Origin: Nitratireductor pacificus pht-3B
GTDB taxonomy: Bacteria; Pseudomonadota; Alphaproteobacteria; Rhizobiales; Rhizobiaceae
Assembly: GCF_000300335.1 (NCBI RefSeq)
Contig: NZ_AMRM01000009.1
Location: 1 to 64,000 of the forward strand
Direction: 5' to 3'
Length of the DNA: 64,000 bases
Below, in pieces: positions 19,811 through 28,345 of the stretch. The notes under the pieces are model-generated. The model saw only the letters and a list, made by a program, of their open reading frames with translations. It was not told the origin of the DNA and made no database searches. The position numbers and the translations under genes were made by a program. Each line of letters begins with the position of its first letter. Within the stretch, counting starts at the first letter, position 1.

Positions 19811-19916
19811 TAGAGCGCCGTGCGTCCATTTGGACGCACAAGGACGCTCTATCTATTTGTTTTTTCTGCATTTATGCGGACGTCAGGTGATTCCACCTGA
19901 CTGCAAAATGCTATAG
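19811..19916. repeat. 106-bp dispersed intergenic repeat with two hairpins
   Basis: It begins TAGAGCG and ends TGCTATAG. The left half is a hairpin (GTGCGTCC-ATTT-GGACGCAC) nested in AGAGCG...CGCTCT. A T-rich linker joins it to a second hairpin (GTCAGGTG-ATTC-CACCTGAC). Related pieces are at 42-78 and 13684-13722. The arfB ribosome-binding site starts directly after it, so it will be transcribed as part of the arfB leader if the promoter lies upstream. Confidence 0.75.
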
Positions 19917-19931
19917 GGCTGGAAGCGTGTG

Positions 19932-20366
19932 ATGGCCGAGGGCGATCTGATCATCGGGAATGGCGTCGTCGTCCACGAGGACGAGCTGCAGGAGCAGTTC
20001 ATCCGCTCCTCGGGGCCCGGCGGGCAGAACGTCAACAAGGTGGCGACCGCCGTGCAGCTCCGCTTCGACGCGGCCAATGCGCGGGGCCTGCCCGAACGCG
20101 TGCGTGTGCAGGCGCTGAAGCTGGCGGGCAGCCGGGCCACGAAGGAAGGCCATATCGTCATCGAGGCGAGCCGCTTCCGCACCCAGGAGCAGAACCGCTC
20201 CGACGCCCGCGACCGGCTGGCCGAGCTGATCGCGCGCGCCGCCGAGCCACCGCCCAAGCCGCGCAAGAAGACCCGCCCGTCGCGCTCCGCCGTCGAGCGG
20301 CGCCTGAAGGCCAAGGCAGGCCGCGCCACGGTGAAGAAGATGCGCGGCAAGGTGTCTTCCGAATAG
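19932..20366 (+). CDS. arfB: alternative ribosome-rescue factor ArfB (YaeJ/ICT1 type)
   Basis: A 144-aa peptidyl-tRNA hydrolase that releases stalled ribosomes. It has the catalytic GGQ in RSSGPGGQNVNKVAT and the long basic C-terminal tail (PRKKTRPSRSAVERR to the end) that enters the empty mRNA channel. It lacks the other release-factor domains, which separates it from RF1/RF2. The ATG at 19932 is preceded by GGAAG with 6-nt spacing; the GTG at 19929 is in frame. The gene stands alone between pckA and the LysM gene. Confidence 0.93.
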   Translation: MAEGDLIIGNGVVVHEDELQEQFIRSSGPGGQNVNKVATAVQLRFDAANARGLPERVRVQALKLAGSRATKEGHIVIEASRFRTQEQNRSDARDRLAELIARAAEPPPKPRKKTRPSRSAVERRLKAKAGRATVKKMRGKVSSE

Positions 20367-20485
20367 ACCAGGCCGGCGGCCGGATGACCGTTCGCACCGT
20401 AAACTTCCGCGCGGACCTGTTTTGGAGTTGAAATCTTGGCGTGTTACCCGTCAAATGACGCATATTTCTAAACCGGAGACTTTCC

Positions 20486-20941
20486 ATGGGTATTTTCGAT
20501 TTCGTCAAATCGGTGGGCAAAAAGCTGGGCGTTGTGGACGAAGAGGCGCCGGAGGCGACCGAGCTGAAGAAGGAACTCGATTCCCATAAGCTCGGCACGG
20601 ACAAGGTCGACGTCGTCGTCGAGGGCGACAAGGTGGTGCTGAAGGGCGAAGTCGCCGACCAGTCGGCGTTCGAGAAAGCCGTGATCGCCGTCGGCAACAC
20701 GCTGGGCGTCTCCAAGGTCGAGGCGGGCGAACTGAAGGTCGCCGCGAACGCCGCCAAGGAACCAGTGTTCTACACGGTCAAGAAGGGCGACAATCTCTGG
20801 AAGATCGCCGAAGCCCATTACGGCAAGGGCAAGGGCGCCAAGCACACGGTCATCTTCGAGGCCAACAAGCCGATGCTGTCCCATCCGGACAAGATCTATC
20901 CCGGCCAGGTGCTGCGCATCCCGGATCTTGCCGAGGCGTAA
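20486..20941 (+). CDS. BON and LysM domain protein (Kbp/YgaU-like)
   Basis: A 151-aa soluble protein with no signal peptide. Residues about 25-90 form a BON domain (VDVVVEGDKVVLKGEVAD) and residues about 95-148 a LysM domain (FYTVKKGDNLWKIAEAHYG, IYPGQVLRIP). Length and domain order match E. coli Kbp/YgaU, a cytoplasmic potassium-binding protein; function here is inferred from that. The ATG has GGAG 7 nt upstream. The gene is monocistronic with its own terminator. Confidence 0.9.
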   Translation: MGIFDFVKSVGKKLGVVDEEAPEATELKKELDSHKLGTDKVDVVVEGDKVVLKGEVADQSAFEKAVIAVGNTLGVSKVEAGELKVAANAAKEPVFYTVKKGDNLWKIAEAHYGKGKGAKHTVIFEANKPMLSHPDKIYPGQVLRIPDLAEA

Positions 20942-20964
20942 TCTCCGGCAACGGGACAGGGACG

Positions 20965-20992
20965 ACGGCGGCTTTCGGGTCGCCGTTTTCTT
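20965..20992 (+). terminator. rho-independent terminator of the BON-LysM gene
   Basis: Stem ACGGCG (20965-20970) / CGCCGT (20981-20986) with a 10-nt loop, followed by TTTCTTTT, 25 nt after the stop codon. Confidence 0.8.
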
Positions 20993-21046
20993 TTGCGGGT
21001 GTAAGATTCCTTCGCGACGGTGCACGGCGCGTGCCGTGTTCGGTCG

Positions 21047-21170
21047 TGCGTGGTTCGACAAGCTCACCATGAGAGGTGTGGGGCCTGGCAGAACGCTCTG
21101 GTTCCGCGGTGTCGCGGGCAGGTTCTGCATGCACATACCCATCCTCATGGTGAGCTTGTCGAACCACGCA
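21047..21170. repeat. inverted pair of the dispersed 27-bp repeat
   Basis: The arms at 21047-21073 (TGCGTGGTTCGACAAGC...) and 21144-21170 are perfect reverse complements over 27 nt, separated by 70 nt. The same unit occurs at 1-23, in part at 27129-27145, and as another inverted pair at 30817-30936. It is a REP/BIME-like intergenic element, here in the alkB 5' region. Confidence 0.85.
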
Positions 21171-21223
21171 CCACATCAATGCAACGGGGCATCATCCACC
21201 ATGCCCGATGCAAGGAGACCCGA

Positions 21224-21850
21224 TTGCCCATCCTGACCGAAGGCGTCCGTCATCTGCCGGGCCATCTTGACCGCGCCGCGCAGGAGGCACTGGTTGAGGA
21301 GATCCGCACAGTGGTGCGCGAAGCGCCGCTGTTCGTGCCGGCCATGCCGCGCACCGGCAAGGAAATGAGTGTGCGCATGACCAATTGCGGCGTTCTCGGC
21401 TGGGTCACCGACAAGGAGCGCGGCTACCGCTATCAGGAGACGCATCCGGTGACGGGCGCGCCATGGCCGCCAATCCCCGCGCGCCTCATCGCGCTGTGGG
21501 ACGAAGTGGCCGGGCACGCCGCCGCGCCCGAGGCATGCCTCGTCAATTTCTACGGCGAAGGCGCCAAGATGGGCCTGCACCAGGACCGCGACGAGCAGGA
21601 GTTTTCCGCGCCCGTCGTATCCGTCTCGCTGGGGGACACATGCCTGTTCCGCGCCGGCGGCCCGAAACGCGGCGACAAGACCGTTTCGGTGAAGCTGCAG
21701 AGCGGCGACGTGGTGGTGATGGGCGGCGCGGGCCGTCTCGCCTTTCACGGCGTCGACCGCATCTATCCTGGCACGTCGACGCTGCTCAAATCTCCGGGCC
21801 GGATCAACCTGACGCTGCGGCGCGTGACGCCCGCCGTCACAGCTTCCTGA
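21224..21850 (+). CDS. alkB: AlkB-type alpha-ketoglutarate-dependent DNA/RNA demethylase
   Basis: A 208-aa Fe(II)/2-oxoglutarate dioxygenase that repairs N1-methyladenine and N3-methylcytosine. The iron ligands are His119-x-Asp121 (LHQDRDE) and His175 (LAFHGVDRI); the 2-oxoglutarate-binding RxNxTxR motif reads RINLTLR (193-199). It starts at TTG 21224, chosen because AAGGAG lies 6 nt upstream; the frame stays open further upstream but runs into the repeat. Its 3' end overlaps the convergent coaA by 14 nt. Confidence 0.94.
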   Translation: MPILTEGVRHLPGHLDRAAQEALVEEIRTVVREAPLFVPAMPRTGKEMSVRMTNCGVLGWVTDKERGYRYQETHPVTGAPWPPIPARLIALWDEVAGHAAAPEACLVNFYGEGAKMGLHQDRDEQEFSAPVVSVSLGDTCLFRAGGPKRGDKTVSVKLQSGDVVVMGGAGRLAFHGVDRIYPGTSTLLKSPGRINLTLRRVTPAVTAS

Positions 21851-22832
21851 GCGCCACTTCCTCCGTAAGGTGGTTGGCGCCCTTGCGCAGGATCAGGTCG
21901 GCGCGCGGCCGCGTCGGCAGGATGTTGTTGCGCAGGTTCTTCAGGTTGATGTTCTGCCAGAGCCCCTCGGCGATGGCCAGTGCCGCATCGGGCTTCAGTT
22001 CCGCATAGCGGTGGAAGAAGGATTCGGGATCCTTGAACGCCGTGTCGCGCAGCCGCATGAAGCGGTCGACATACCACTGGTGGATCAGCTCCTCCGGCGC
22101 ATCGATGTAGATCGAGAAGTCGAAGAAATCCGACACCACGGGCACCGCCGTGCCGTCCTGCGGCAGGTCGCGCGTCTGCAGAACGTTGATGCCCTCGAAG
22201 ATCAGGATGTCGGGGCGGTCTATGGTGCGGAACTCGCCGGGCAGGACGTCGTAGGTCAAGTGCGAATAGAGCGGCGCGCGGACATCCGGCATGCCGGCCT
22301 TGATGCTGGACAGGAAACGCAGCACCGCGCCGAGATCGTAGCTTTCGGGAAAGCCCTTGCGCTCCATCAGGTTCTCGCGGCGCAGGACCTCGTTGGGGTA
22401 GAGGAACCCGTCCGTCGTGACGAGGTCCACCTTGGGGCTGGACGGCCAGCGCGCCAGGAGTTCCTTCAGGACGCGGGCGGTGGTGGACTTGCCGACGGCG
22501 ACCGAGCCGGCGATGCCGATGATGAAGGGGGCCTTCACCACGTCGTCGGAGTTGAAGAACACCTGCCGCTGACGGAACAGGAGCTGGCTCGCCTCGACAT
22601 GCGCCGAGAGAAGGCGCGACATGGAGAGGTAGATGCGACGTACCTCCTCCAGATCGACCGGGTCGTTGAGGGAGCGCAGGCGCCGCACTTCGTCCTCGGT
22701 CAGGTCGAGCGGCGTGTCGGCGCGAAACTGCGCCCATTTGTCGGCCGTAAATATGCGGTAGGGGGAGTATTTCTCCCCCGAGACAAGCTGGTCCATGAAA
22801 TCCGCGGCCCCCTTCCTCGCCGCCATCTGCAT
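21837..22832 (-). CDS. coaA: type I pantothenate kinase
   Basis: Phosphorylates pantothenate with ATP, the first step of coenzyme A synthesis. The 331-aa product has the P-loop [26 protein letters not shown] and the [12 protein letters not shown] substrate region, all typical of prokaryotic CoaA. The ATG at 22832 overlaps the hisE stop by one base (TGATG); an ATG at 22826, nine nt after AAGGA, is also possible. It is the last gene of the his transcription unit and overlaps the convergent alkB at its 3' end. Confidence 0.95.
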   Translation of the reverse strand: MQMAARKGAADFMDQLVSGEKYSPYRIFTADKWAQFRADTPLDLTEDEVRRLRSLNDPVDLEEVRRIYLSMSRLLSAHVEASQLLFRQRQVFFNSDDVVKAPFIIGIAGSVAVGKSTTARVLKELLARWPSSPKVDLVTTDGFLYPNEVLRRENLMERKGFPESYDLGAVLRFLSSIKAGMPDVRAPLYSHLTYDVLPGEFRTIDRPDILIFEGINVLQTRDLPQDGTAVPVVSDFFDFSIYIDAPEELIHQWYVDRFMRLRDTAFKDPESFFHRYAELKPDAALAIAEGLWQNINLKNLRNNILPTRPRADLILRKGANHLTEEVALRKL

Positions 22833-23152
22833 CAGTCCTTCCGCGCCGCCTTTTCCGCCAGGCCAGATTGCCCCGTGCGGCTTTCGAGCTCCCGCATCAC
22901 CTCGTCGAGCGGGACGCCTTCCAGCGCCAGCACGACGAGCCAATGATAAAGGAGATCGGCGCTTTCGGAAACGAGGCCCTGGCGGTCGTGCTTCACGGCG
23001 GCGATGACGGTCTCCACCGCTTCCTCGCCGAGCTTCTGCGCGGCCTTTTCCGTGCCCTTGGCGAAGAGCTTCGCCGTCCAGGAGCCGGCATCGCCCGAAC
23101 GGGCGCGCTCGGCGATGATGGCTTCGAGTTTGGCGAGATCGAACGCGCTCAT
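22832..23152 (-). CDS. hisE: phosphoribosyl-ATP diphosphatase
   Basis: A 106-aa all-alpha NTP pyrophosphohydrolase catalysing the second step of histidine synthesis (PR-ATP to PR-AMP). The metal-binding helix reads [13 protein letters not shown], followed by [13 protein letters not shown]. HisI is not fused and is not in this window. The start codon overlaps the hisF stop as ATGA. Confidence 0.95.
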   Translation of the reverse strand: MSAFDLAKLEAIIAERARSGDAGSWTAKLFAKGTEKAAQKLGEEAVETVIAAVKHDRQGLVSESADLLYHWLVVLALEGVPLDEVMRELESRTGQSGLAEKAARKD

Positions 23153-23949
23153 GCCTGCTCCGGGGTCTGCACCGGGTCGAGCCGCATCGGGATGCCGGCT
23201 TCGGCCATGTGCCGCTTGGCTTCACTGATCGTATAGGTGCCGAAGTGGAAAATCGAGGCGGCGAGGACCGCCGCCGCATGGCCGTCGCGCACGCCGGCGA
23301 CCAGATCGTCCAGCGTTCCGACGCCGCCAGAGGCGATGACCGGCGCGCGCACCGCATCGGCGACCGCCCGCGTCAAGGCGATGTCGTAGCCGACCTTGGT
23401 GCCGTCGCGGTCCATCGAGGTGAGCAGGATCTCGCCCGCGCCGAGATCGACGACGCGGCGGGCGAAGTCCACCGCGTCGATGCCCGTCGCCTTGCGCCCG
23501 CCATGGGTGAAGATCTCCCAGCGGCTGGCCTCGCCTTCACCCGACACTTTCTTGGCGTCGATGGCGACGACGATGCACTGGTTGCCGAACTTGTCGGCGG
23601 CGCGGCCGACGAAATCCGGATCGTTCACCGCGGCTGTGTTGATCGACACCTTGTCGGCGCCGGCCAGGAGAAGCCTGCGGATATCGGCCACCTCGCGCAC
23701 GCCGCCGCCGACGGTCAGCGGCATGAAGCACTGCTCGGCGGTGCGCGCCACCACGTCGAAGATGGTTTCGCGGTTGTCGCTGGAGGCGGTGATGTCGAGG
23801 AAGCACAATTCGTCGGCACCGGCGGCGTCATAGGCCTTCGCGGCCTCCACCGGATCGCCGGCATCGACCAGATCGACGAAGTTGACGCCCTTGACGACGC
23901 GGCCGTCCTTGACGTCGAGGCAGGGGATGACACGGGCTTTCAGGGTCAT
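23149..23949 (-). CDS. hisF: imidazole glycerol phosphate synthase, cyclase subunit
   Basis: A (beta/alpha)8 barrel that forms IGP and AICAR from PRFAR using ammonia delivered by HisH. The 266-aa sequence has the catalytic Asp in [16 protein letters not shown], the phosphate-binding LTVGGGVR and VIASGGVG, and the second catalytic Asp in TSMDRDGTK. The ATG at 23949 overlaps the stop of the small membrane-protein gene (ATGA). HisH is two genes upstream. Confidence 0.96.
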   Translation of the reverse strand: MTLKARVIPCLDVKDGRVVKGVNFVDLVDAGDPVEAAKAYDAAGADELCFLDITASSDNRETIFDVVARTAEQCFMPLTVGGGVREVADIRRLLLAGADKVSINTAAVNDPDFVGRAADKFGNQCIVVAIDAKKVSGEGEASRWEIFTHGGRKATGIDAVDFARRVVDLGAGEILLTSMDRDGTKVGYDIALTRAVADAVRAPVIASGGVGTLDDLVAGVRDGHAAAVLAASIFHFGTYTISEAKRHMAEAGIPMRLDPVQTPEQA

Positions 23950-24272
23950 GCGGCCTCGGCCTTTCTGCGCGAACGGATCCAGAAGATGATTGCGACGACG
24001 GTCCAGACTGCGAGGCCCGCGACGCCGAGCGGTATCGTCATCAGCATGAGCCAGCCGAGCACGAACATGGTGTTGAGCATCCCGCCCAGATCGACGCCGG
24101 CGACGACGCAAGGATGGATATTGCCTTCATTCAGCGTGCAATCGGTGGATCCGGCGATGAGGGTGGCGATCAGCACTGAGATGATCGGCAGGCTCGCCAG
24201 CAGGACGATCGCCACGAAGGCCACCGCGAAAAGGATCACGACACGCCGGCGGGATCCTGCCGCGCCTGTCAT
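23946..24272 (-). CDS. small hypothetical membrane protein embedded in the his operon
   Basis: A 108-aa protein of unknown function. It has a basic start (GSRRRV), a first hydrophobic segment at about residues 10-40, a short polar stretch with two Cys ([14 protein letters not shown]), hydrophobic stretches at about 60-98, and a basic tail (SRRKAEAA). It is coupled on both sides by 4-nt overlaps (hisA stop/start; stop/hisF start), so it is translated with the his genes. The Cys pair would face the periplasm if the basic ends are cytoplasmic. Confidence 0.75.
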   Translation of the reverse strand: MTGAAGSRRRVVILFAVAFVAIVLLASLPIISVLIATLIAGSTDCTLNEGNIHPCVVAGVDLGGMLNTMFVLGWLMLMTIPLGVAGLAVWTVVAIIFWIRSRRKAEAA

Positions 24273-25003
24273 GCCGCGTTCCCACGCAGCACTTCCAGCG
24301 CTTCCGCCGGATCGATGCGGCCGTCATAGAGGGCGCGGCCGGAGATGGCGCCTTCCAGCTTCCGCGCGTCGGGCATGGTCATGCGGACGATGTCGGCGAT
24401 GGAGGCGAGGCCGCCGGAGGCGATGACCGGGATCGAGACGGCCTCGGCGAGATCGATGGTCGAACCCCAGTTGATGCCCGTGAGCACGCCGTCGCGGTCG
24501 ATGTCCGTGTAGATGATCGCGGCAACGCCCGCACCCTCGAAGCGGCGGGCCAGCTCGACCGCCGCCAGGTCGGAGGTCTCGGCCCAGCCCTCGACGGCCA
24601 CCTTGCCGCCGCGCGCATCGATGCCGACGGCGATCCGGCCGGGGAAGGCCCTGCAGGCCTCCTTCACCAGATCGGGATCGCGCACCGCCACCGTGCCGAG
24701 GATGACGCGCGCCAGCCCCTTGTCCAGCCACGCCTCGATATGCGCCAGCGTGCGGATGCCGCCGCCGAGCTGAACCGGGTTCTTCGTTGCCGCGAGGATC
24801 GCCTCGACCGCCGCGCCATTGACGCTTTCGCCGGCGAAGGCACCGTTCAGGTCGACCACATGCAGCCATTCGAAGCCCTGATCCTCGAAGGCTTTCGCTT
24901 GGGCGGCGGGATCGGGGTTGTAGACGGTCGCCTCGTCCATGTCGCCGAGCTTCAGGCGCACGCACTGACCGTCCTTCAGGTCGATGGCGGGGAACAGGAT
25001 CAT
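24269..25003 (-). CDS. hisA: ProFAR isomerase
   Basis: A 244-aa (beta/alpha)8 barrel catalysing the Amadori rearrangement of ProFAR to PRFAR. The catalytic Asp8 is in [15 protein letters not shown] and the second Asp in [15 protein letters not shown]; phosphate-binding loops are LGGGIR and VIASGGL. It lies 4 nt after the DUF1330 gene and overlaps the downstream membrane-protein gene by 4 nt. Confidence 0.96.
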   Translation of the reverse strand: MILFPAIDLKDGQCVRLKLGDMDEATVYNPDPAAQAKAFEDQGFEWLHVVDLNGAFAGESVNGAAVEAILAATKNPVQLGGGIRTLAHIEAWLDKGLARVILGTVAVRDPDLVKEACRAFPGRIAVGIDARGGKVAVEGWAETSDLAAVELARRFEGAGVAAIIYTDIDRDGVLTGINWGSTIDLAEAVSIPVIASGGLASIADIVRMTMPDARKLEGAISGRALYDGRIDPAEALEVLRGNAA

Positions 25004-25007
25004 GCGG

Positions 25008-25322
25008 TCAGACGCCCTCGATGATGGTGAACTTCGCCGTCGAATTGGCGAGACGGATTTTCAGCGCTTCCTGGTATTCCGGCGATTCGTAGCAGGCGAC
25101 GGCCTGCTCGTAGGATGCGAACTCGATGATCACCTGCCGGTCGCCCGCCGGACCCTCGGGATCGGTATGCCGGCCGCCACGGGCAAGGAACTTCGCGCCA
25201 TACTTCTCGAAGGCTGCCGCATTGGCCGCGATATAGCCCTTGTAGGCTTCGGGGTCGGCGATCTCGACCATCGCGATCCAGTAGCCCTTCTTCGTCTGCG
25301 TGCTCATGGTCTCAGCAGTCAT
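25008..25322 (-). CDS. DUF1330 family protein
   Basis: A 104-aa dimeric alpha-beta-barrel (ferredoxin-like) protein of unknown function. Family features seen are [18 protein letters not shown] near the N terminus, the conserved KFLARGG and [21 protein letters not shown]. The ATG at 25322 overlaps the hisH stop (ATGA); a second ATG at 25307 is in frame. Its place between hisH and hisA indicates co-expression with histidine synthesis, but no catalytic role is known to me. Confidence 0.85.
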   Translation of the reverse strand: MTAETMSTQTKKGYWIAMVEIADPEAYKGYIAANAAAFEKYGAKFLARGGRHTDPEGPAGDRQVIIEFASYEQAVACYESPEYQEALKIRLANSTAKFTIIEGV

Positions 25323-25969
25323 GGCGCCCACCTCAGGAAGTTGGCGATCAGGGCCAAGCCGAGCGCCTGGCTCTTTTCGGGATGAAACTGCGTGCCCGCG
25401 AGATTGTCGCGCGCCACGGCCGCTGTGATCGGCCCGCCATAATCCGCCGTCGCCAGAACCTCGGCGTCGTTCGTCGCGGCCAGATGGTAGGAATGGACGA
25501 AATAGGCGTGCAGGCCCTCGGGTCCGGTGGGAATTCCCTCGAACAGCGGGTGGGAGTGTTTCACGTGAATCGTGTTCCAACCGATCTGCGGGATCTTCAG
25601 CGCCGGGTCCGACGGCGTCATTTCCGTCACGTCGCCGTCGATCCAGCCGAGGCCCTGTGTCACGGACTTTTCCAGCCCGCGCGCGCTCATCAGCTGCATG
25701 CCGACGCAGATGCCCAGAAAGGGGCGCGCCTTGCGGATCGCGACGTCGTCGATGGCCTCGGCCATGCCGGGCACCGCGTCGAGGCCCCGGCGGCAATCGG
25801 CATAGGCGCCGACGCCGGGCAGCACGATCCGGTCGGCGGTGCGCACCCGTTCCGCGTCGGCCGTCACCTCGATGCCGGCGGCGATGCCGGCCTCGCGGGC
25901 GGCGCGCTCGAAGGCCTTCGCCGCAGAGCGCAGATTGCCCGAGCCGTAATCGATGATCGCAACCTGCAT
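25319..25969 (-). CDS. hisH: imidazole glycerol phosphate synthase, glutamine amidotransferase subunit
   Basis: A 216-aa class I amidotransferase that supplies ammonia to HisF. The catalytic triad is visible as Cys in [11 protein letters not shown] and His/Glu in [10 protein letters not shown]; the N terminus is [13 protein letters not shown]. It starts 1 nt after the DUF2628 gene stop. A sequence close to a parS site (25557-25572) lies inside the coding region. Confidence 0.96.
   Translation of the reverse strand: MQVAIIDYGSGNLRSAAKAFERAAREAGIAAGIEVTADAERVRTADRIVLPGVGAYADCRRGLDAVPGMAEAIDDVAIRKARPFLGICVGMQLMSARGLEKSVTQGLGWIDGDVTEMTPSDPALKIPQIGWNTIHVKHSHPLFEGIPTGPEGLHAYFVHSYHLAATNDAEVLATADYGGPITAAVARDNLAGTQFHPEKSQALGLALIANFLRWAP
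25557..25572. promoter_or_regulatory. degenerate parS-like site inside hisH
   Basis: TGTTTCACGTGAATCG matches the ParB-binding consensus TGTTTCACGTGAAACA at 14 of 16 positions. It is isolated, about 13.5 kb from the putative origin and on the opposite side from parAB, so binding is uncertain. Confidence 0.35.
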
Positions 25970-25970
25970 C

Positions 25971-26447
25971 TCAGCGCGCTCCGGGATAGGAGAACAGGCC
26001 GAGCGCCGGGCCGGTATCGCGTCCGGCCGTCTTCGCCGGCGGAGCCGGGAGTTCGGGCAATGGCGCCACCGGCGCCGGTTGCTCCTCATCGAACAGTTCG
26101 GTCATGTAGCGGGTTTCGGCATCCGCCCCATTGTCGGCCTCCACCACGCCCCATTGCCGCCAGCCGCGCCGGCGCAGCATGGCCACGCGCAGGCCGCGCG
26201 CCTCGAGGCCGAGGAACAGCGACAGGCAGAGCGACATCAGGGTCGAGGCGGCGGACCAGCCCTGCACCGTGCCGAGCGTGCCCAGCAGCAGAGCGGCGGC
26301 GAGGGCGGCAGCGGCCTCCAACCACATGCGGTGCCACAGGAACCACAGGAACGGCACGATAAAGGCCAGAAAGGCGAAGCCGTCGCGCACGAGGACCGCG
26401 TCCCCGGCTCCCGCCTCCTTCGGCACCATCACCACATAGCTTGCCAT
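25971..26447 (-). CDS. DUF2628 domain membrane protein
   Basis: A 158-aa protein of unknown function. It has a short N-terminal segment ([11 protein letters not shown]), hydrophobic stretches at about residues 24-85 that could form two to three membrane helices, an arginine-rich stretch ([10 protein letters not shown]) and a proline-rich C-terminal tail. AAGGGA lies 6 nt before the start, 3 nt after hisB. It is a common passenger of rhizobial his operons. Confidence 0.8.
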   Translation of the reverse strand: MASYVVMVPKEAGAGDAVLVRDGFAFLAFIVPFLWFLWHRMWLEAAAALAAALLLGTLGTVQGWSAASTLMSLCLSLFLGLEARGLRVAMLRRRGWRQWGVVEADNGADAETRYMTELFDEEQPAPVAPLPELPAPPAKTAGRDTGPALGLFSYPGAR

Positions 26448-26450
26448 CGC

Positions 26451-27059
26451 CTATCCCTTCAGGCTGCCCTTGGTGGACGGCACCGCATCCCGCTGGCGCG
26501 GGTCCGGCTCGCAGGCGGCGCGCAGCACGCGCGCCACGGCCTTGAAGCAGGTCTCGGCGATGTGGTGGCTGTTGACGCCGTAATGGTTGGTGACGTGCAG
26601 GGTGATGCCGGCGTTCTGCGCCAGCGCCTGGAAGAACTCGCGCACCAGCTCGGTATCGAACGCGCCGATCTTCTGCGTCGGGAAGACCACGTCCCAGACG
26701 AGGAACGGCCGGCCCGAAACATCGATCGCCGCCCGGGTCAGGCAATCGTCCATGGCAAGGTCGAGCGAGGCATAGCGGGTGATGCCACGCCGGTCGCCGA
26801 GGGCGTCCGCAATCGCCTTGCCGATGGCGATGCCGCAATCCTCGACCGTGTGGTGGTCGTCGATGTGCAGGTCGCCGTCCGCCTTCAGCGTCAGGTCGAT
26901 CAGGGAATGACGCGAGAGCTGCTCCAGCATGTGGTCGAAAAAGCCGACTCCGGTCGCCACGTCGTAGCGGCCTTCGCCGTCGAGGTCGACACGGACGCTG
27001 ATCGCCGTCTCGTTGGTCTTGCGGCTGATCTCGGCCGTGCGCGTCTTGCTGGAAACCAT
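26451..27059 (-). CDS. hisB: imidazoleglycerol-phosphate dehydratase
   Basis: A 202-aa Mn-dependent dehydratase (IGP to imidazole acetol phosphate) without the phosphatase domain of enteric HisB. The metal-binding motifs are [24 protein letters not shown] and [17 protein letters not shown] lies upstream of the ATG at 27059. It is the first gene of the his-coaA run and is divergent from hslV. Confidence 0.96.
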   Translation of the reverse strand: MVSSKTRTAEISRKTNETAISVRVDLDGEGRYDVATGVGFFDHMLEQLSRHSLIDLTLKADGDLHIDDHHTVEDCGIAIGKAIADALGDRRGITRYASLDLAMDDCLTRAAIDVSGRPFLVWDVVFPTQKIGAFDTELVREFFQALAQNAGITLHVTNHYGVNSHHIAETCFKAVARVLRAACEPDPRQRDAVPSTKGSLKG

Positions 27060-27128
27060 GGCCCGTCTTCCCTGGTGGTTCAGAAGGCCTGCCTTCTAGC
27101 AGCATGTTTCCGCAGCGCCAAGCGCCCT

Positions 27129-27145
27129 CGTGGTTCGACAAGCTC
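27129..27145. repeat. partial copy of the dispersed 27-bp repeat
   Basis: CGTGGTTCGACAAGCTC matches the core of the arms at 21047-21073 and 30817-30843. It lies in the hisB/hslV divergent promoter region. Confidence 0.6.
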
Positions 27146-27252
27146 GGACAGCATGGCGTTTGCAATCCGCCGGCGCCCACTTACATAATCGCTCTGACCG
27201 CGCCGCGCCTCTTCCGGCGGGTGCTTTTGCGGAACCTCTCTGGGAGTGCGCG

Positions 27253-27801
27253 ATGAGCGACAACAATTCCATGCACGCCACGACGATCGTCACCGTGCGC
27301 AAGGGCGGCAAGGTGGTGATCGCCGGCGACGGGCAGGTCAGCCTCGGCAACACCGTGATGAAGGGCAATGCGCGCAAGGTGCGGCGCATCGGGAAGGGCA
27401 ATGTGATCGCCGGGTTCGCCGGCGCGACCGCCGACGCCTTCACCCTGCTGGAGCGGCTGGAAGCGAAGCTGGAACAATATCCCGACCAGCTGATGCGCGC
27501 CTGCGTCGAGCTGGCCAAGGACTGGCGCACCGACCGCTATCTGCGGCGACTGGAGGCGATGATGCTGGTGGCCGACAAGAACGTCACGCTGGCGCTGACC
27601 GGCAATGGCGACGTGCTGGAGCCGGAGCAGGGCGTGATGGCCATCGGCTCGGGCGGCAATTTCGCGCTCGCCGCGGCGCGCGCGCTGATCGACACCGACA
27701 AGAACGCCGAGGACATCGCGCGCAAGGCGATGGAGATCGCCGCCTCGATCTGCATCTACACCAATGACAATGTCGTGGTGGAAACCCTTGATGCAGAATG
27801 A
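27253..27801 (+). CDS. hslV: ATP-dependent protease HslVU, peptidase subunit
   Basis: A 182-aa proteasome-like peptidase that forms a dodecamer capped by HslU. The expected mature N terminus is Thr10 in [19 protein letters not shown], so a 9-residue propeptide (MSDNNSMHA) must be removed to expose the catalytic Thr. GGGAG lies 6 nt before the ATG. It is followed, with overlap, by an acetyltransferase gene and then hslU, a typical rhizobial order. Confidence 0.96.
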   Translation: MSDNNSMHATTIVTVRKGGKVVIAGDGQVSLGNTVMKGNARKVRRIGKGNVIAGFAGATADAFTLLERLEAKLEQYPDQLMRACVELAKDWRTDRYLRRLEAMMLVADKNVTLALTGNGDVLEPEQGVMAIGSGGNFALAAARALIDTDKNAEDIARKAMEIAASICIYTNDNVVVETLDAE

Positions 27802-28345
27802 AACGGGACCGAACGACGCTGGCCGGATCGCCTTCGCGCCAGTGACGGCGGAGCACTACCCCTTGCTTCTCGACTGGCTCAACCGGCCGCATGTGCGCGA
27901 ATGGTGGGGCGACCCCGAAACCGAGGTGAACAATATCCGCGCCAAGGTCGAAGGACGCGACAGCACGCGGCCCTTCATCATCGAGCTCGACGGCCGGCCG
28001 ATCGGCTACATCCAGTACTGGTTCATCGCCGATAACAGCGACGAGACCACCCTGGCCGACGCGCCGTGGCTCGCCGAACTGCCGGTCGATGCCGTCGGCA
28101 TAGACCTGACGATCGGTGAGAAAGACCTGCTGTCCCGAGGGATCGGCAGCGCGGCGGTCGGTCTGATGGTGCGGCAGCTCCTGGAAGCGGGACACGCCAA
28201 CATCATCATCGATCCGGCCCCGGAGAACGCGCGCGCGGTGCACGCCTACGAGAAGGCCGGGTTCCGGGCGGTGCCCCATCTGGTCGGGCGCACCGAAGGC
28301 GCCCTGATCATGCAGTACGACACGAATAACGGAACGAACACATGA
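27791..28345 (+). CDS. GNAT family N-acetyltransferase, AAC(6')-like
   Basis: A 184-aa acetyl-CoA-dependent transferase. Features are [19 protein letters not shown] (beta4 region), the acetyl-CoA loop [14 protein letters not shown] and [15 protein letters not shown] near the C terminus. These resemble aminoglycoside 6'-N-acetyltransferases, but the chromosomal position between hslV and hslU suggests a housekeeping substrate. The start overlaps the hslV stop; a start at 27764 is in frame. It overlaps hslU by 4 nt. Confidence 0.85.
   Translation: MQNETGPNDAGRIAFAPVTAEHYPLLLDWLNRPHVREWWGDPETEVNNIRAKVEGRDSTRPFIIELDGRPIGYIQYWFIADNSDETTLADAPWLAELPVDAVGIDLTIGEKDLLSRGIGSAAVGLMVRQLLEAGHANIIIDPAPENARAVHAYEKAGFRAVPHLVGRTEGALIMQYDTNNGTNT

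Noticed and set aside
21020-21223. Upstream extension of alkB to an ATG at 21020.
   Set aside because: The extension reads through the dispersed inverted repeat and has no homology-like features; the TTG at 21224 has an excellent AAGGAG at correct spacing.
27791-28345. Aminoglycoside-resistance gene interpretation of the AAC(6')-like acetyltransferase.
   Set aside because: It is embedded between hslV and hslU with overlaps, a conserved chromosomal position; no mobile context or evidence of resistance.
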